From: 66-474 sp040388785
Lineage (GTDB): Bacteria > Pseudomonadota > Gammaproteobacteria > Xanthomonadales > Rhodanobacteraceae
Length of the DNA: 50,576 nt
NCBI GenBank assembly: GCA_040388785.1
Contig: JAZKBD010000037.1
Location: forward strand, 1 to 50,576
Direction of reading: 5' to 3'
Both the position numbers and the translations under genes were made by a program. Below the pieces are notes generated by a model that was given only the letters and a program-made list of their open reading frames with translations, was not told the origin of the DNA and searched no databases. Positions 25,211 to 33,809 of the stretch are shown here, piece after piece; the stretch's first letter is position 1; each line of letters starts with the position of its first letter.

Positions 25211-27538
25211 TCAATGCTCCCGGCGCAAGTGCGCGGCCGGCGCCATCAGCACCGACAGCGTGAAGTGGAAGGCCACGCCCAGCGCGACGGTCAGCCCGAT
25301 CGCGCGCAGCACCGGCACGCTGGACAACGCCAGCACGCCGAACACCAGCAGCGCGGACGCCACGCACACCAGCGTCGCGTGCAGCGTGCGCAAGTCCTCG
25401 CGCTCGTCGCCGGTGCGGCGTTCGAAGAACAGCGCGTAATGCAGGCCGAGTCCCGCCGCCAGCGTCAGCGAGACCAGATGGAACAGCGACAACGGAATCC
25501 CGCACGCGCGCAACACCACCAGCACCAGCAAGGTCGCCAGCGTCATCGGTCCCAGCACGTGCAGCGCGCGGCGCACGCTGTGCAGTGCCAGCGTCACCGC
25601 GATGCACAGCAGCAACGCGGCGATGCCGAGCGCAACGAGGATGCGATGGCGATAGGCAACGATCAGCGATTCGGTGGAACCCTTGAGATCCAGCAGGTGC
25701 ACGGCGCCGTTCGTCGCCTTGGTCAATGCGCCGAACACCGCCGGATCGTTGACGCCACTCAGCGTGCCCAGACCCACCCAGCCGTCGCCCTGCTGCACCA
25801 GCATCGATTCCAGCCGTGCACCCAGCGGCGACTGTTCGAATTTTTCGGGCGTCAACGGCGGCAGCTTGCGCGCGGCTTGGACGTCGGCAACGAACGGCGC
25901 GAACACCCCGGCGCGGAATGGCAATCCCTGCATCGCCTGCTGCAGCGCGGATTGCAACGCCACGGCATCCGGCAACTTCGCCTGGCGTGTGCGCTGCGTG
26001 GCAGCACTCGGCAGATAGCGCGACGGCAATTCGAAACCGTCCACGGCGCGATCATCGACCAGCCGCATCATTTGCGGCGCGATGCGCTCCGACAAGGCCA
26101 GCACACCTTCGGCCGTCGGCGCACGCAAGACCAGCAGATAACGGACGTCGGGCGCGCCCAGCGCGGCGCGCAGGCGCGCATCGCGCTGCAGTTCCGCCTG
26201 CGGGATCGGCGTCAGCGCCGACAAATCGTTTTGCCAGACGTTGCCGGGCGCGAACACCACCACCGCGATTCCCGCCGCGGCGACCAGCCAAGGCAGCCAG
26301 CGCGGGCGCGGCAGCCCTGCGAGGAAATGCCAAGCGCGCGCCAATCCAGGCGTCGCGGCCATGTCGCGCCTTGCGGGCGGCACGACCAACGGCACCAGCC
26401 AGCGCGTGCACACCCCAGCCACGATCAACCCGCCGATCGTGAACACCGCAAGTTGCTGCAAGCCCGCAACGCCCGAGGCGAAGAACGCGAGATACGCGAT
26501 GCACACCGACACGATCGCGGTCGCGAGCAGCGGCCACAACTCGCGCACGCATTGCGACGTTGCGATGCCGATGCGGCGATGACTGAACACGCGCAGCGGA
26601 TATTCCTGCGCCACGCCCAGCAATGTGAAACCGAACGCCATCGTGATGCCGTGCGCGTGCCCGAAGATCAGCGCCAGCAATGCAAAGCCGATCACGGCGC
26701 CCGAAAGCAGCGGCAACGCCGTCACCACGATCGGCACCGCGCTGCGGTAGGCCAGCAACAACATCAACACGAAGCCGAGCGTGGTGATCGCGCCGAAACG
26801 ATCGGCTTCCGCGCGCGTGTTCCGGCTGGCCTGCACGCCGAACCAGCCCGGCCCGCTGATCACGAGCCTGGCTTTGGCCGCGCCGGGCAGCGCCGCGAAA
26901 TGTTTTTGCAGCGATGCAATCGCCGCGGCCTGGGCACCCGGATCGAAGCCCGCAGCCTTGGTCTTCGCCACCAGCAGCGCTTCGCCGCGATCCGAGAACC
27001 ACACGCCGTCGACCAGTTTCGGTTGACGCGATGGCGCCCAGAGCTGCGCGAGCTTTAGGGTTTCCAGCGTGGGATCGCGCCGCAGCCACGGCTCCAGCAT
27101 CGATGCCGCGGGCGAACTCAAATCTTCGACACGTTGCTGGAGTTGTGCGTGCAGGTACGCCGCGTCGAAGCGCTGCGTGTCCAGCGTCGGTGACAGTAGA
27201 TAGCGGTACGGCAGCAGGTCCGATGCCATTTCCGCAAGATCATTGCCGCCGTTGGCCACATGCGCAAAGTCCGCGTCGTGCACCAGCGCATCGTCGAGCC
27301 CGCGCGAGAGAACCGCGAGCTGCGCCTGCGGCGCGCCCGAAATCGCCAGCAGCAACAGGCGCGATCCCGGTCCCTTGCCGATCTCGTCCAGCAGCAGTTT
27401 TTGATCGGCGGTGCGCGCCGGCGGCACGAAATCGCGCAGGTCGGAACTGATCTCGAGGTGCGAAGCAACGCCCCAGCCGATACCGGCGATCAGCACGAGC
27501 CATGCGAACCAGATCGCGACCCGCGCGCCATTGCTCAT
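25211..27538 (-). CDS. MMPL/RND-family exporter of the APE locus
   Basis: The product is 775 residues with two repeats of one N-terminal helix, a large periplasmic loop and about five clustered helices. Examples are IWFAWLVLIAGIGWG at the start, ITTLGFVLMLLLAYRS, the central second helix WLPWLVAAAGIAVVVFA, and the late LVSLTLAAGLGLHYAL. This is the MMPL layout, a branch of the RND superfamily that moves lipidic products using the proton gradient. In APE/xanthomonadin loci the MMPL protein is thought to move the pigment lipid across the inner membrane. The start ATG overlaps the stop of the LolA-like gene (ATGA), and the stop is 4 bp before the ApeP-like start. Confidence 0.87.
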   Translation of the reverse strand: MSNGARVAIWFAWLVLIAGIGWGVASHLEISSDLRDFVPPARTADQKLLLDEIGKGPGSRLLLLAISGAPQAQLAVLSRGLDDALVHDADFAHVANGGNDLAEMASDLLPYRYLLSPTLDTQRFDAAYLHAQLQQRVEDLSSPAASMLEPWLRRDPTLETLKLAQLWAPSRQPKLVDGVWFSDRGEALLVAKTKAAGFDPGAQAAAIASLQKHFAALPGAAKARLVISGPGWFGVQASRNTRAEADRFGAITTLGFVLMLLLAYRSAVPIVVTALPLLSGAVIGFALLALIFGHAHGITMAFGFTLLGVAQEYPLRVFSHRRIGIATSQCVRELWPLLATAIVSVCIAYLAFFASGVAGLQQLAVFTIGGLIVAGVCTRWLVPLVVPPARRDMAATPGLARAWHFLAGLPRPRWLPWLVAAAGIAVVVFAPGNVWQNDLSALTPIPQAELQRDARLRAALGAPDVRYLLVLRAPTAEGVLALSERIAPQMMRLVDDRAVDGFELPSRYLPSAATQRTRQAKLPDAVALQSALQQAMQGLPFRAGVFAPFVADVQAARKLPPLTPEKFEQSPLGARLESMLVQQGDGWVGLGTLSGVNDPAVFGALTKATNGAVHLLDLKGSTESLIVAYRHRILVALGIAALLLCIAVTLALHSVRRALHVLGPMTLATLLVLVVLRACGIPLSLFHLVSLTLAAGLGLHYALFFERRTGDEREDLRTLHATLVCVASALLVFGVLALSSVPVLRAIGLTVALGVAFHFTLSVLMAPAAHLRREH

Positions 27539-28176
27539 GGATTGTTGCGGCAGCGTGCGGCCAACGCGGATTCGAGTGGCGCCGTGCTGCGCAGCCCCTG
27601 CTTCGCAAGCTCACCCACTAGCGTGATGCTGCTGTCGCCGTTCGCGTCCGTCATCGTGAGGCAGCGCGGCTCGTGGTTGCGCCCATCGATCACGAGTGAA
27701 GTGAGTTGCCGCTTGATCGCGCCGGCGCGCGGGGTGAGCGTGATCACCCAGTGGGCTTCATTGCCCTGCGCGGACAGCGTGAAATCCTTTTGCAGCGCCG
27801 ACACGTCGCCGCCCAGCAGCGCGCGGAATCCGGCCAGCATCGCGCCGGCCTGCGGCGCGCGCGCCAACGGCATCTGTTGCACCGCGCCGCTGCCGCGCTG
27901 CACGGTGACCGTGCCGTCGGCGATCTTCGCGGTTTCCTTGAAGGGTTTGTCGATGTCGCGCTGCATGCGGTCGCCGCCCAGCCAGCGCAAATTGCCGGAA
28001 ACCACCAGCGGGCGATCCAGCACGCCGCGGTAGCTCACCAGCACGAAGGGCGTGGACACCGGCGGCGTCTTCGCCATGCCGGCCAGCAGCGATTCCGCCA
28101 ACCCGGGCGCCGCGAATGCGGCCGTTGCGGTGATCGTCAATGCACCGGCGACCAGCGCATCACGAAACGCGCGCAT
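27535..28176 (-). CDS. LolA-like periplasmic lipid carrier of the APE locus
   Basis: The product is 213 residues with a signal peptide (MRAFRDALVAGALTITATAAFAAP). The mature part shows the LolA/LolB-type half-barrel pattern: VLVSYRGVLDRPLVVSGNLRW, then MQRDIDKPFKETAKIADGTVTV and a C-terminal TLTPRAGAIKRQLTSLVI. APE loci usually contain such a protein, and with the MMPL exporter it would carry the pigment lipid across the periplasm. I took the ATG at 28176 because the signal peptide starts there; it overlaps the end of the acyltransferase gene by 17 bp. The stop overlaps the MMPL start. Confidence 0.78.
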   Translation of the reverse strand: MRAFRDALVAGALTITATAAFAAPGLAESLLAGMAKTPPVSTPFVLVSYRGVLDRPLVVSGNLRWLGGDRMQRDIDKPFKETAKIADGTVTVQRGSGAVQQMPLARAPQAGAMLAGFRALLGGDVSALQKDFTLSAQGNEAHWVITLTPRAGAIKRQLTSLVIDGRNHEPRCLTMTDANGDSSITLVGELAKQGLRSTAPLESALAARCRNNP

Positions 28177-29158
28177 GCTGCAGCGTCGCATCCACGGCGG
28201 GAGGCGCATCGACGATCGCTTGCGGTAGCCAGAAGTCATAAAAATTGAACCAGTTGTAAGGCGCTGCACGCAGATGATGTTCGAGCCGTTCCGCATATTG
28301 GCGGATGTAGAAATCGAGCGCAGCGTTGCGATCGGTGCGCGGAAGGTCCACCCCTTCGGCCAGGGTTTCGAACGTCAGATCGTAGCGATTGCCGCCGAGA
28401 TACATCCCAAGGCACAGCACGACCGGCACTTTCAGCAACGCCGCGATCTGCCACGGGGCGGCAGGGAACGCCGCGTCGGCGCCGAGGAACGGAATCTCGC
28501 GCATCAGCTCGCGCGGCCTGCCGCGATCACCCAGCAGCGTGATCATCGCGCCCTCGCGCGCAGCTTCGAACAATGCGAGCACGATGTCGGTGCCGCCGCG
28601 CGACGTGTCGATGATGCTGTCCGACAACTCCGGCGCCAGTGCTTCCAGCAACGCGGTCAGCGCCGGCGTCTTGCTCTTGTCCATCACCAGCTTGAGCTTG
28701 CATTCCGGCTTGCGCGCGGCCAGCACGCGCAGCACCTCGAAGCTGCCGACGTGCGCGCCCAGCAGCATCACGCCCTGGCCGCGGTCGAGCTGCCGATGCA
28801 ATTCCTCCACGCCGTGCGTGGTGACGCGGAAGCCGTCGATGCCGCGGGCCAGCAGGAACACGCGATCGAGGATCGTCGATGCGAACGCGTGGATCAGGCG
28901 CATCACCTGCCACGCACTGCCGGGCCTGCCATAGAGGCGCCGGAAATAATCGCGCGACGCGCGGCGTTCGGGCCCGCGCCGGAAATAGAAATACAAGGTG
29001 ATCGGATAGAGGATGAGTCGCGCGAAGCCTCGCCCAAAATGCAGGCCGATGAACCGGATCAGCCAGATCGCGAACCAGCCTCCCGCTTCGGGGCGGCTCA
29101 GCCAATGTTCGTTCGCCGCCTGAGCGCTGGCGTCTTCCTGCACATTTTGCGCGCTCAT
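28160..29158 (-). CDS. Lysophospholipid/lipid A-type acyltransferase of the APE locus
   Basis: This 332-residue member of the LpxL/HtrB acyltransferase family has an N-terminal hydrophobic anchor (WFAIWLIRFIGLHFG) and the catalytic H-x4-E as GAHVGSFEVLR near residue 135. A second block is LGDRGRPRELMREIPFLG. In aryl-polyene pathways such an enzyme joins the polyene acyl chain to a lipid, fixing the pigment in the envelope. The ATG at 29158 was chosen because AAGGA lies 8 bases upstream; ATGs at 29167 and further out are possible. It lies about 50 bp after the ApeI-like gene and overlaps the LolA-like start. Confidence 0.85.
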   Translation of the reverse strand: MSAQNVQEDASAQAANEHWLSRPEAGGWFAIWLIRFIGLHFGRGFARLILYPITLYFYFRRGPERRASRDYFRRLYGRPGSAWQVMRLIHAFASTILDRVFLLARGIDGFRVTTHGVEELHRQLDRGQGVMLLGAHVGSFEVLRVLAARKPECKLKLVMDKSKTPALTALLEALAPELSDSIIDTSRGGTDIVLALFEAAREGAMITLLGDRGRPRELMREIPFLGADAAFPAAPWQIAALLKVPVVLCLGMYLGGNRYDLTFETLAEGVDLPRTDRNAALDFYIRQYAERLEHHLRAAPYNWFNFYDFWLPQAIVDAPPAVDATLQHARVS

Positions 29159-29210
29159 CGATGACATCCTTGAACCTGCATGTTTCCTTTCCCCTGTCGC
29201 CAATGCTGCA

Positions 29211-29516
29211 TCATGTCCGCCGAATCGCTGCCACCAACGTTCCGCGGGCGAGTAATTTGCCTTCGGTGCCTGTCACCTCGAACCGTATGCGCGCGCCGTC
29301 ATCATCCAGCGCAATCGTGGCCGCTTCGCCGGGCCGCAGCGGCTGCACGAATTTCGCGTCCAGTTTGTCCACGCGATCCCCACGCCAGGTGCGCAACGCC
29401 GCCGCCACGCGTTCCAGGACCACCACGCCCGGAACTATCGGGTTGCCGGGAAAGTGGCCGGCCAGCGCCGGATGCGCAGTCTCGATCCGCAAGGCCGTCT
29501 TGAACATCGCTTTCAT
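29211..29516 (-). CDS. ApeI-like hot-dog dehydratase
   Basis: A 101-residue single hot-dog domain. It carries the FabA/FabZ active-site stretch AGHFPGNPIVPGVVVLERV, with the catalytic His near residue 20 and Glu near 33. It is shorter than FabZ (about 150) and fits ApeI, which forms the active dehydratase heterodimer with the ApeP-like protein. It would dehydrate beta-hydroxy intermediates during polyene assembly. The ATG at 29516 overlaps the stop of the membrane-protein gene (ATGA). A thioesterase role is possible because the fold is shared, but the HFPG motif argues for dehydration. Confidence 0.83.
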   Translation of the reverse strand: MKAMFKTALRIETAHPALAGHFPGNPIVPGVVVLERVAAALRTWRGDRVDKLDAKFVQPLRPGEAATIALDDDGARIRFEVTGTEGKLLARGTLVAAIRRT

Positions 29517-30238
29517 GGCGCGCCATCTTCGCCGCGCATCAGCGCAGGCCAGCGCTGCACGATTTGTGCCACGAACCGGCGCGCCGGCGGGTGCGGGATG
29601 TGCCGCATGCGCCAGCGCCGGAACACGTACTCGCCCGCGAATGCCACGATCAAGACCATCCAGCAGCCGGCTTCCGGATACCACGCGAGCAGGGAGCCGG
29701 GCAATGCGAACGGGGCGGCCGCGCCGAACGTCGCCAGCCAGCCGCCCGGAACCGCGAACATTGCAATGATGAGCGAGAGAAGCGCCATCGCGGCCAGCAG
29801 GCACGCCCAGAACAACGTGACGCCGCGCGTGTAACCGCGCACACCCGGCAGGTTCACGCGCGTTTCGCCTTCGATCACGCGCACGAAGCGCGTGACCAGC
29901 GGCTCGGCGCCGCGCTTCAGCGTGCGTGCGAACAGCCACGCAATCGCGGCGAGGAACACCACCGGCAACGCCATCAAGGCAAGTTCGGGATGTCCCATCA
30001 GTGCCGGCGCCAACAGCAATGCCGCCAACGCGAGCCACACCACCAGCGCCACCACGCTGCGGCGTCGCCACACCGAGGGCAACCACGCGACCAGCAAAAG
30101 CGCCGCCGCGGCAAGGCTGAGTGCATGGCGATGCAGCAGCCCCCCCGTCAACGCCAGCGCGCCGCAGGCCAGCAATGCCAGCGGCAGCCACGGCACGCGT
30201 GTCGCGGCGGAAGAAGGTTGGACGGCGGGCGCGGACAT
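29513..30238 (-). CDS. APE-locus integral membrane protein (COG4648-like)
   Basis: The product is 241 residues with about six hydrophobic helices (for example VPWLPLALLACGALALTGG, VVALVVWLALAALLLAPAL and TLFWACLLAAMALLSLIIAM) and a conserved polar loop, RFVRVIEGETRVNLPG, facing one side. This layout matches the small membrane protein found in nearly every APE/xanthomonadin operon; its function is unknown. It is the first gene of the reverse operon. The ATG at 30238 begins a clean N-terminus; upstream in-frame sequence runs through the divergent halogenase gene and is non-coding. Confidence 0.75.
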   Translation of the reverse strand: MSAPAVQPSSAATRVPWLPLALLACGALALTGGLLHRHALSLAAAALLLVAWLPSVWRRRSVVALVVWLALAALLLAPALMGHPELALMALPVVFLAAIAWLFARTLKRGAEPLVTRFVRVIEGETRVNLPGVRGYTRGVTLFWACLLAAMALLSLIIAMFAVPGGWLATFGAAAPFALPGSLLAWYPEAGCWMVLIVAFAGEYVFRRWRMRHIPHPPARRFVAQIVQRWPALMRGEDGAP

Positions 30239-30331
30239 GCGATCTGCGGCGGCGGGAATGGCGATGGAGTCTATATGATAGGCGGCCAACCAGACGGCGC
30301 CTGAACCGGGGCGTACGTTTCTTCGGGATGG
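30239..30331. promoter_or_regulatory. Divergent promoter region of the APE locus
   Basis: This 93-bp gap separates the reverse APE operon from the forward flavoprotein gene, so it must drive one or both. The only AT-rich patch contains CTATATGATA, with TATGAT (30274-30279) as a possible -10 for the forward gene. No convincing -35 or operator was seen. Confidence 0.4.
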
Positions 30332-31669
30332 ATGGGAAACGGCGAAATGGATGGAAGCGGCAACGCGGCAGCTTTTGATTGCGACGTCCTGGTGGTCGGC
30401 GGCGGCCCGGGCGGCTCGACCATTTCCACGCTGCTGGCGCGCCGCGGTTGGCGCGTGACGATGCTGGAAAAAGCTTCCCACCCGCGCTTCCACATCGGCG
30501 AATCGCTGCTGCCGGCCAACATGCCGATCTTCGAGGAACTCGGCGCGCTGGAAAAACTGCGCGAACTCGGCCGCCTGAAACTCGGCGCGGATTTCCCGCG
30601 CGACGATGGCAGCTATTACACCTTCCGCTTCGATCGCGCGCTCGGCGGCACGCCGCCTTACGCATTCCAGGTCGTGCGCGAGGAGATGGACCGGATGCTG
30701 TTCCAGCATGCCCGCGAGAACGGCGTGGATGCGCGCGAACAGGTGAAAGTGGAACGTGCGGCATTCGATGATGAGGGCGTGACCGTGCACGTCGACGCGG
30801 AAGGCGCCAAGTCGCAACTGCGCGCACGCTACGTGGTGGATGCCTCCGGCCGCGACACGTTCCTCGGCAAGCAGCTGAAGCTGGTCGAGCGCAGCGACAA
30901 GCACCAGAGCGCGGCGATGTTCGCGCACTACCGCGGCATCGGCTACAACCCCGACGATCCGGATGGCAACATCATCAGCGTCAATCGGTTTGCGCACGGC
31001 TGGGCATGGTTCATTCCGCTGCCGGGCGGCATCACCAGCGTCGGTTGCGTGTGCAAGCCGGGTTATCTCAAGACGCGGCAGGGCGCGAGCAACGAAGATT
31101 TCATGGCAAGGACACTGGCATTTGTGCCGGGCGCCGCGGGCCGCATGCAGGAAGCGCAGCGGGTGTCGCCGGTGCGCTTCACCGGCAATTACTCGTACAC
31201 CTGCAACCAGATGGCGGGGCATCGCTGGATCCTGATCGGCGATGCGTGGGCGTTCCTTGATCCGGTGTTCTCGTCGGGCGTATTCCTGTCCATGTATTCG
31301 GCTCGCCAGGTCAGCGATGTGGTGGATGGTGCGTTGCGCGACTTCGCGCGCGAAGCGGGGTTGCAGCGGCGCTACACGCAACACATGCGCCAGGGCTACG
31401 CACGCTTCGCCTGGTTCATCTATCGCTTCAATTCGCCGGTGATGAAGGCACTGTTCGCCGATCCGCGCAACGTGCTGCAGGTCGAACAGGGCGTGATCTC
31501 GATGCTGGCCGGCGACGTGTTCAACAACAAGCGGGTGCTGTCGAAGCTGCGCATCTTCAAGACGATTTACGCGATTGCATCGCTGATCAACATCCGCGGC
31601 TGGGCCGCCGATCTCGCCGATCGCCGCCGCCAGAATCGCATGCGCGTGGCCGCCGATGCCGTGGAATGA
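30332..31669 (+). CDS. FAD-dependent halogenase-like oxidoreductase (second copy)
   Basis: The 445-residue flavoprotein has FAD motif VLVVGGGPGGSTISTLLAR, the GES loop FHIGESLLPANMPIFEELG, a lysine in LKLGADFPRDDG that may be the halogenase relay lysine, and W-x-W-x-I-P as WAWFIP at residues 224-229. The dinucleotide loop ILIGDAWAFLDPVFSSG follows. It resembles the oxidoreductases annotated as halogenases in xanthomonadin-type loci. It differs strongly from the other flavoprotein here (445 against 530 residues), so they are not a recent duplication. It starts 94 bp from the divergent APE operon. ATG 30332 was used; ATG 30347 also fits. Confidence 0.83.
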   Translation: MGNGEMDGSGNAAAFDCDVLVVGGGPGGSTISTLLARRGWRVTMLEKASHPRFHIGESLLPANMPIFEELGALEKLRELGRLKLGADFPRDDGSYYTFRFDRALGGTPPYAFQVVREEMDRMLFQHARENGVDAREQVKVERAAFDDEGVTVHVDAEGAKSQLRARYVVDASGRDTFLGKQLKLVERSDKHQSAAMFAHYRGIGYNPDDPDGNIISVNRFAHGWAWFIPLPGGITSVGCVCKPGYLKTRQGASNEDFMARTLAFVPGAAGRMQEAQRVSPVRFTGNYSYTCNQMAGHRWILIGDAWAFLDPVFSSGVFLSMYSARQVSDVVDGALRDFAREAGLQRRYTQHMRQGYARFAWFIYRFNSPVMKALFADPRNVLQVEQGVISMLAGDVFNNKRVLSKLRIFKTIYAIASLINIRGWAADLADRRRQNRMRVAADAVE

Positions 31670-31676
31670 GCGTTGC

Positions 31677-32509
31677 GTGAGCGAGCCCGTCGAACTTCGC
31701 ATCGCCACGCCTTTCGGCGAGCTCGCCGCGCGGCAATGGGGCGATGCCGGCGCGCGGCCGCTGCTGGCGCTGCACGGCTGGCTCGACAACGCCGCGAGTT
31801 TCGCGCAGCTCGCACCACTGCTTGCGATGGAGCGGCGCGTAGTCGCACTCGACCTGCCGGGCCACGGCCATTCGGAACACCTGCCGGCGAGCGTGCATCG
31901 CTACAACAATCTCGATCAGGTCGATCACGTGCTCGACTTCGCCGATGCGCTGGAACTCGAGCGCTTCGACCTGCTGGGGCATTCACTTGGCGCGGGCATC
32001 GCATCGCTGGCCGCGGCCGCCGCGCCCGCGCGCGTCGGCAAGCTGGCGCTGATCGAAGGCTTGGGTCCGCTTACCGACGATGGTTCGCAAACGCTCGCGC
32101 GCTGGCGCGATGCACACGCGCAACGGCAAATTTCGCGGCGGCCGCCACGCGTTTTCCCGTCCATCGATGACGCCGTTGCCGCGCGCGTCGCGGCGGGTGG
32201 GCTNNNNNNNNNNAGCGCAACCTGCGCGAAGCCGACGGTGGCTTCGCGTGGCGCAGCGACCCGCGCCTGCGCCTCGCCACGCCCCTGCGCATCGACGAAA
32301 CGCAACTGCGCCGCCTGGTCGCGGGCATCACGGCGCCCACGCTGCTGTTGCTGGCCGAACCCGCGACACCGTACCTGCCGCCGGCGCTGATGGATGCGCG
32401 CGCCGCGTGCGTCGCCGGAATCTGCGTCGATCACATTCCAGGGCCTCACCACCTGCACATCCGGCAACCCGGCGAATGTGCCGAACACATCCTGGCGTTG
32501 CTCGGCTAA
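31677..32509 (+). CDS. Alpha/beta hydrolase, interrupted by an assembly gap
   Basis: An alpha/beta-hydrolase-fold enzyme. It shows LLALHGWLDNAASF (oxyanion region) and VVALDLPGHGHSEH, the nucleophile elbow LLGHSLGAG with the serine, and near the end the catalytic-histidine region IPGPHHLHI. Typical members are esterases or lipases of about 280-300 residues; the substrate is unknown. The 10-N gap at 32204-32213 interrupts the cap region, and the frame differs on each side, so the true missing length is not 10. The GTG at 31677 overlaps nothing but lies 7 bp after the halogenase-like stop, suggesting co-transcription. Confidence 0.8.
32204..32213. other. Assembly gap (10 N) in the hydrolase gene
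   Basis: Ten N join two parts of one hydrolase that lie in different reading frames, so the number is a placeholder. Confidence 0.95.
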
Positions 32510-32515
32510 AGCGAA

Positions 32516-33793
32516 CTAGCCGGCGGCGCGCGGCACCGGCGTTTCCGCGGCAAGCGACACGCCGTATCGTGCGACGAAATCGGCGGCCGGCTCCGGCTTG
32601 CCGAGATGGAATCCCTGGCCGAAGTCGCAGCCCATTTCCTGCAGCAGGCGTTGCGTGGCCGCGTCCTCGATGCCCTCCGCGGTCGCTTCCAGCCCCAGGT
32701 TGTGCGCGAACCGCACGATGGATTCGACCAGCTTGGCCATGCGTCCGTCGGTTGCAATGTGCGCGACCAGCGACTTGTCGATCTTCAGTTCCGAAGCCGG
32801 GAATTTGCTGAGGTAGGTGATGGATGCGTAGCCGACACCGAAGTCGTCGATCGCGATGCGCACGCCGTGGTCGCGCAGCTTGCCGAGCACGCGCACCACG
32901 GTGTCAACGTCTCCGGCCAGCGCGGTTTCGGTGATTTCCGCGACGATCGCGGCGGGCGGCACACCCCAGATGTTCAGCGCATCGAGCAGCTGTTCGGCGA
33001 CGCCGCCGTGCGAAAGCGTGCGCGGCGACAGGTTCAGCGCGACGCGGCAGCCGGCCAGGCCGCGCAGCGCGGAAACGTAGCGCAGGGTCGCGTGGATGCT
33101 CCAGCGCGTCAGCGACGTGATGAGATCGTTCTGCTCGGCGAAGGTGACGAAATCGTCGGGGCTGACCGGACCGAGCTTGCGGCTGGTCCAGCGCGCCAGC
33201 GATTCGACGCCGACGATCCGCGACTGCGCGAGGCTCCAGATCGGCTGGAAAAAAGTGGCCAGCCGGTTCGATTCGATGCTTTCGCGCAATTCGTGGTAAT
33301 CGATGTTCGCCCGCACATTCCTCGGATCGTGGAACGCGTAACGCTCGCCGCGCCGCAAAGCGTCATCGGCCGCCATCTGCGCATGCCGCCACAACATGTC
33401 GGGATCGGTGCCGTCCTGCGGGAACAGCGCGACACCCATCACCGCGCGCGTCTGCCACGGCGGCATGCCCGGCGCCACCACGTGCGGTTGCTCGAACTGC
33501 GCCATCAAGCCGGCCGCCGCCAGCAGCGCGTTGTTGCGGCCGCTCAATCCCGGCAACACCGCGAGGAAGGTTTCATCGCCGGACTGGAACACGGCATCGA
33601 GCGGACGCAGCGACTCGCGCAGCAGTTTCCTTATGGTCGCCTCGGCCTGTTCGCCGCACTCGCTGCCGAAGCGCAGCGCGACTTGGCGCAGGCCCCGGAT
33701 GTACACCACCACTACGGCGAATCCGCCCGCGCCGATGTCGTTTTCGGCAAGCTGGCGCCCGATCGCGGCCAGGATCGGATCGCGGTTCAACAT
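32516..33793 (-). CDS. GGDEF-EAL protein, likely c-di-GMP phosphodiesterase
   Basis: The 425-residue product has a degenerate GGDEF domain (about 1-165; the signature reads SGDET) followed by an EAL domain (about 175-415). The EAL signature is ESL (VESLARW), but the other metal and catalytic positions look intact: NLSPRTL, AEITETAL, IDDFGVGYAS, ELKIDKSLV and the Glu in AEGIED, then GCDFGQGF. The likely reaction is hydrolysis of c-di-GMP to pGpG, with GGDEF as a regulatory or dimer domain. No membrane helix is visible. I chose ATG 33793 over the upstream TTG at 33823. It follows the HD-GYP gene by 16 bp in the same direction, so the two are probably one operon. Confidence 0.87.
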   Translation of the reverse strand: MLNRDPILAAIGRQLAENDIGAGGFAVVVVYIRGLRQVALRFGSECGEQAEATIRKLLRESLRPLDAVFQSGDETFLAVLPGLSGRNNALLAAAGLMAQFEQPHVVAPGMPPWQTRAVMGVALFPQDGTDPDMLWRHAQMAADDALRRGERYAFHDPRNVRANIDYHELRESIESNRLATFFQPIWSLAQSRIVGVESLARWTSRKLGPVSPDDFVTFAEQNDLITSLTRWSIHATLRYVSALRGLAGCRVALNLSPRTLSHGGVAEQLLDALNIWGVPPAAIVAEITETALAGDVDTVVRVLGKLRDHGVRIAIDDFGVGYASITYLSKFPASELKIDKSLVAHIATDGRMAKLVESIVRFAHNLGLEATAEGIEDAATQRLLQEMGCDFGQGFHLGKPEPAADFVARYGVSLAAETPVPRAAG

Positions 33794-33809
33794 GGCGTTT
33801 GCGCCGCTT

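Noticed and set aside
25058..27058. Long forward open frame opposite the MMPL gene
   Set aside because: It is an Arg/Gln/His-rich shadow of the MMPL coding sequence with no known domain; the reverse operon is complete.
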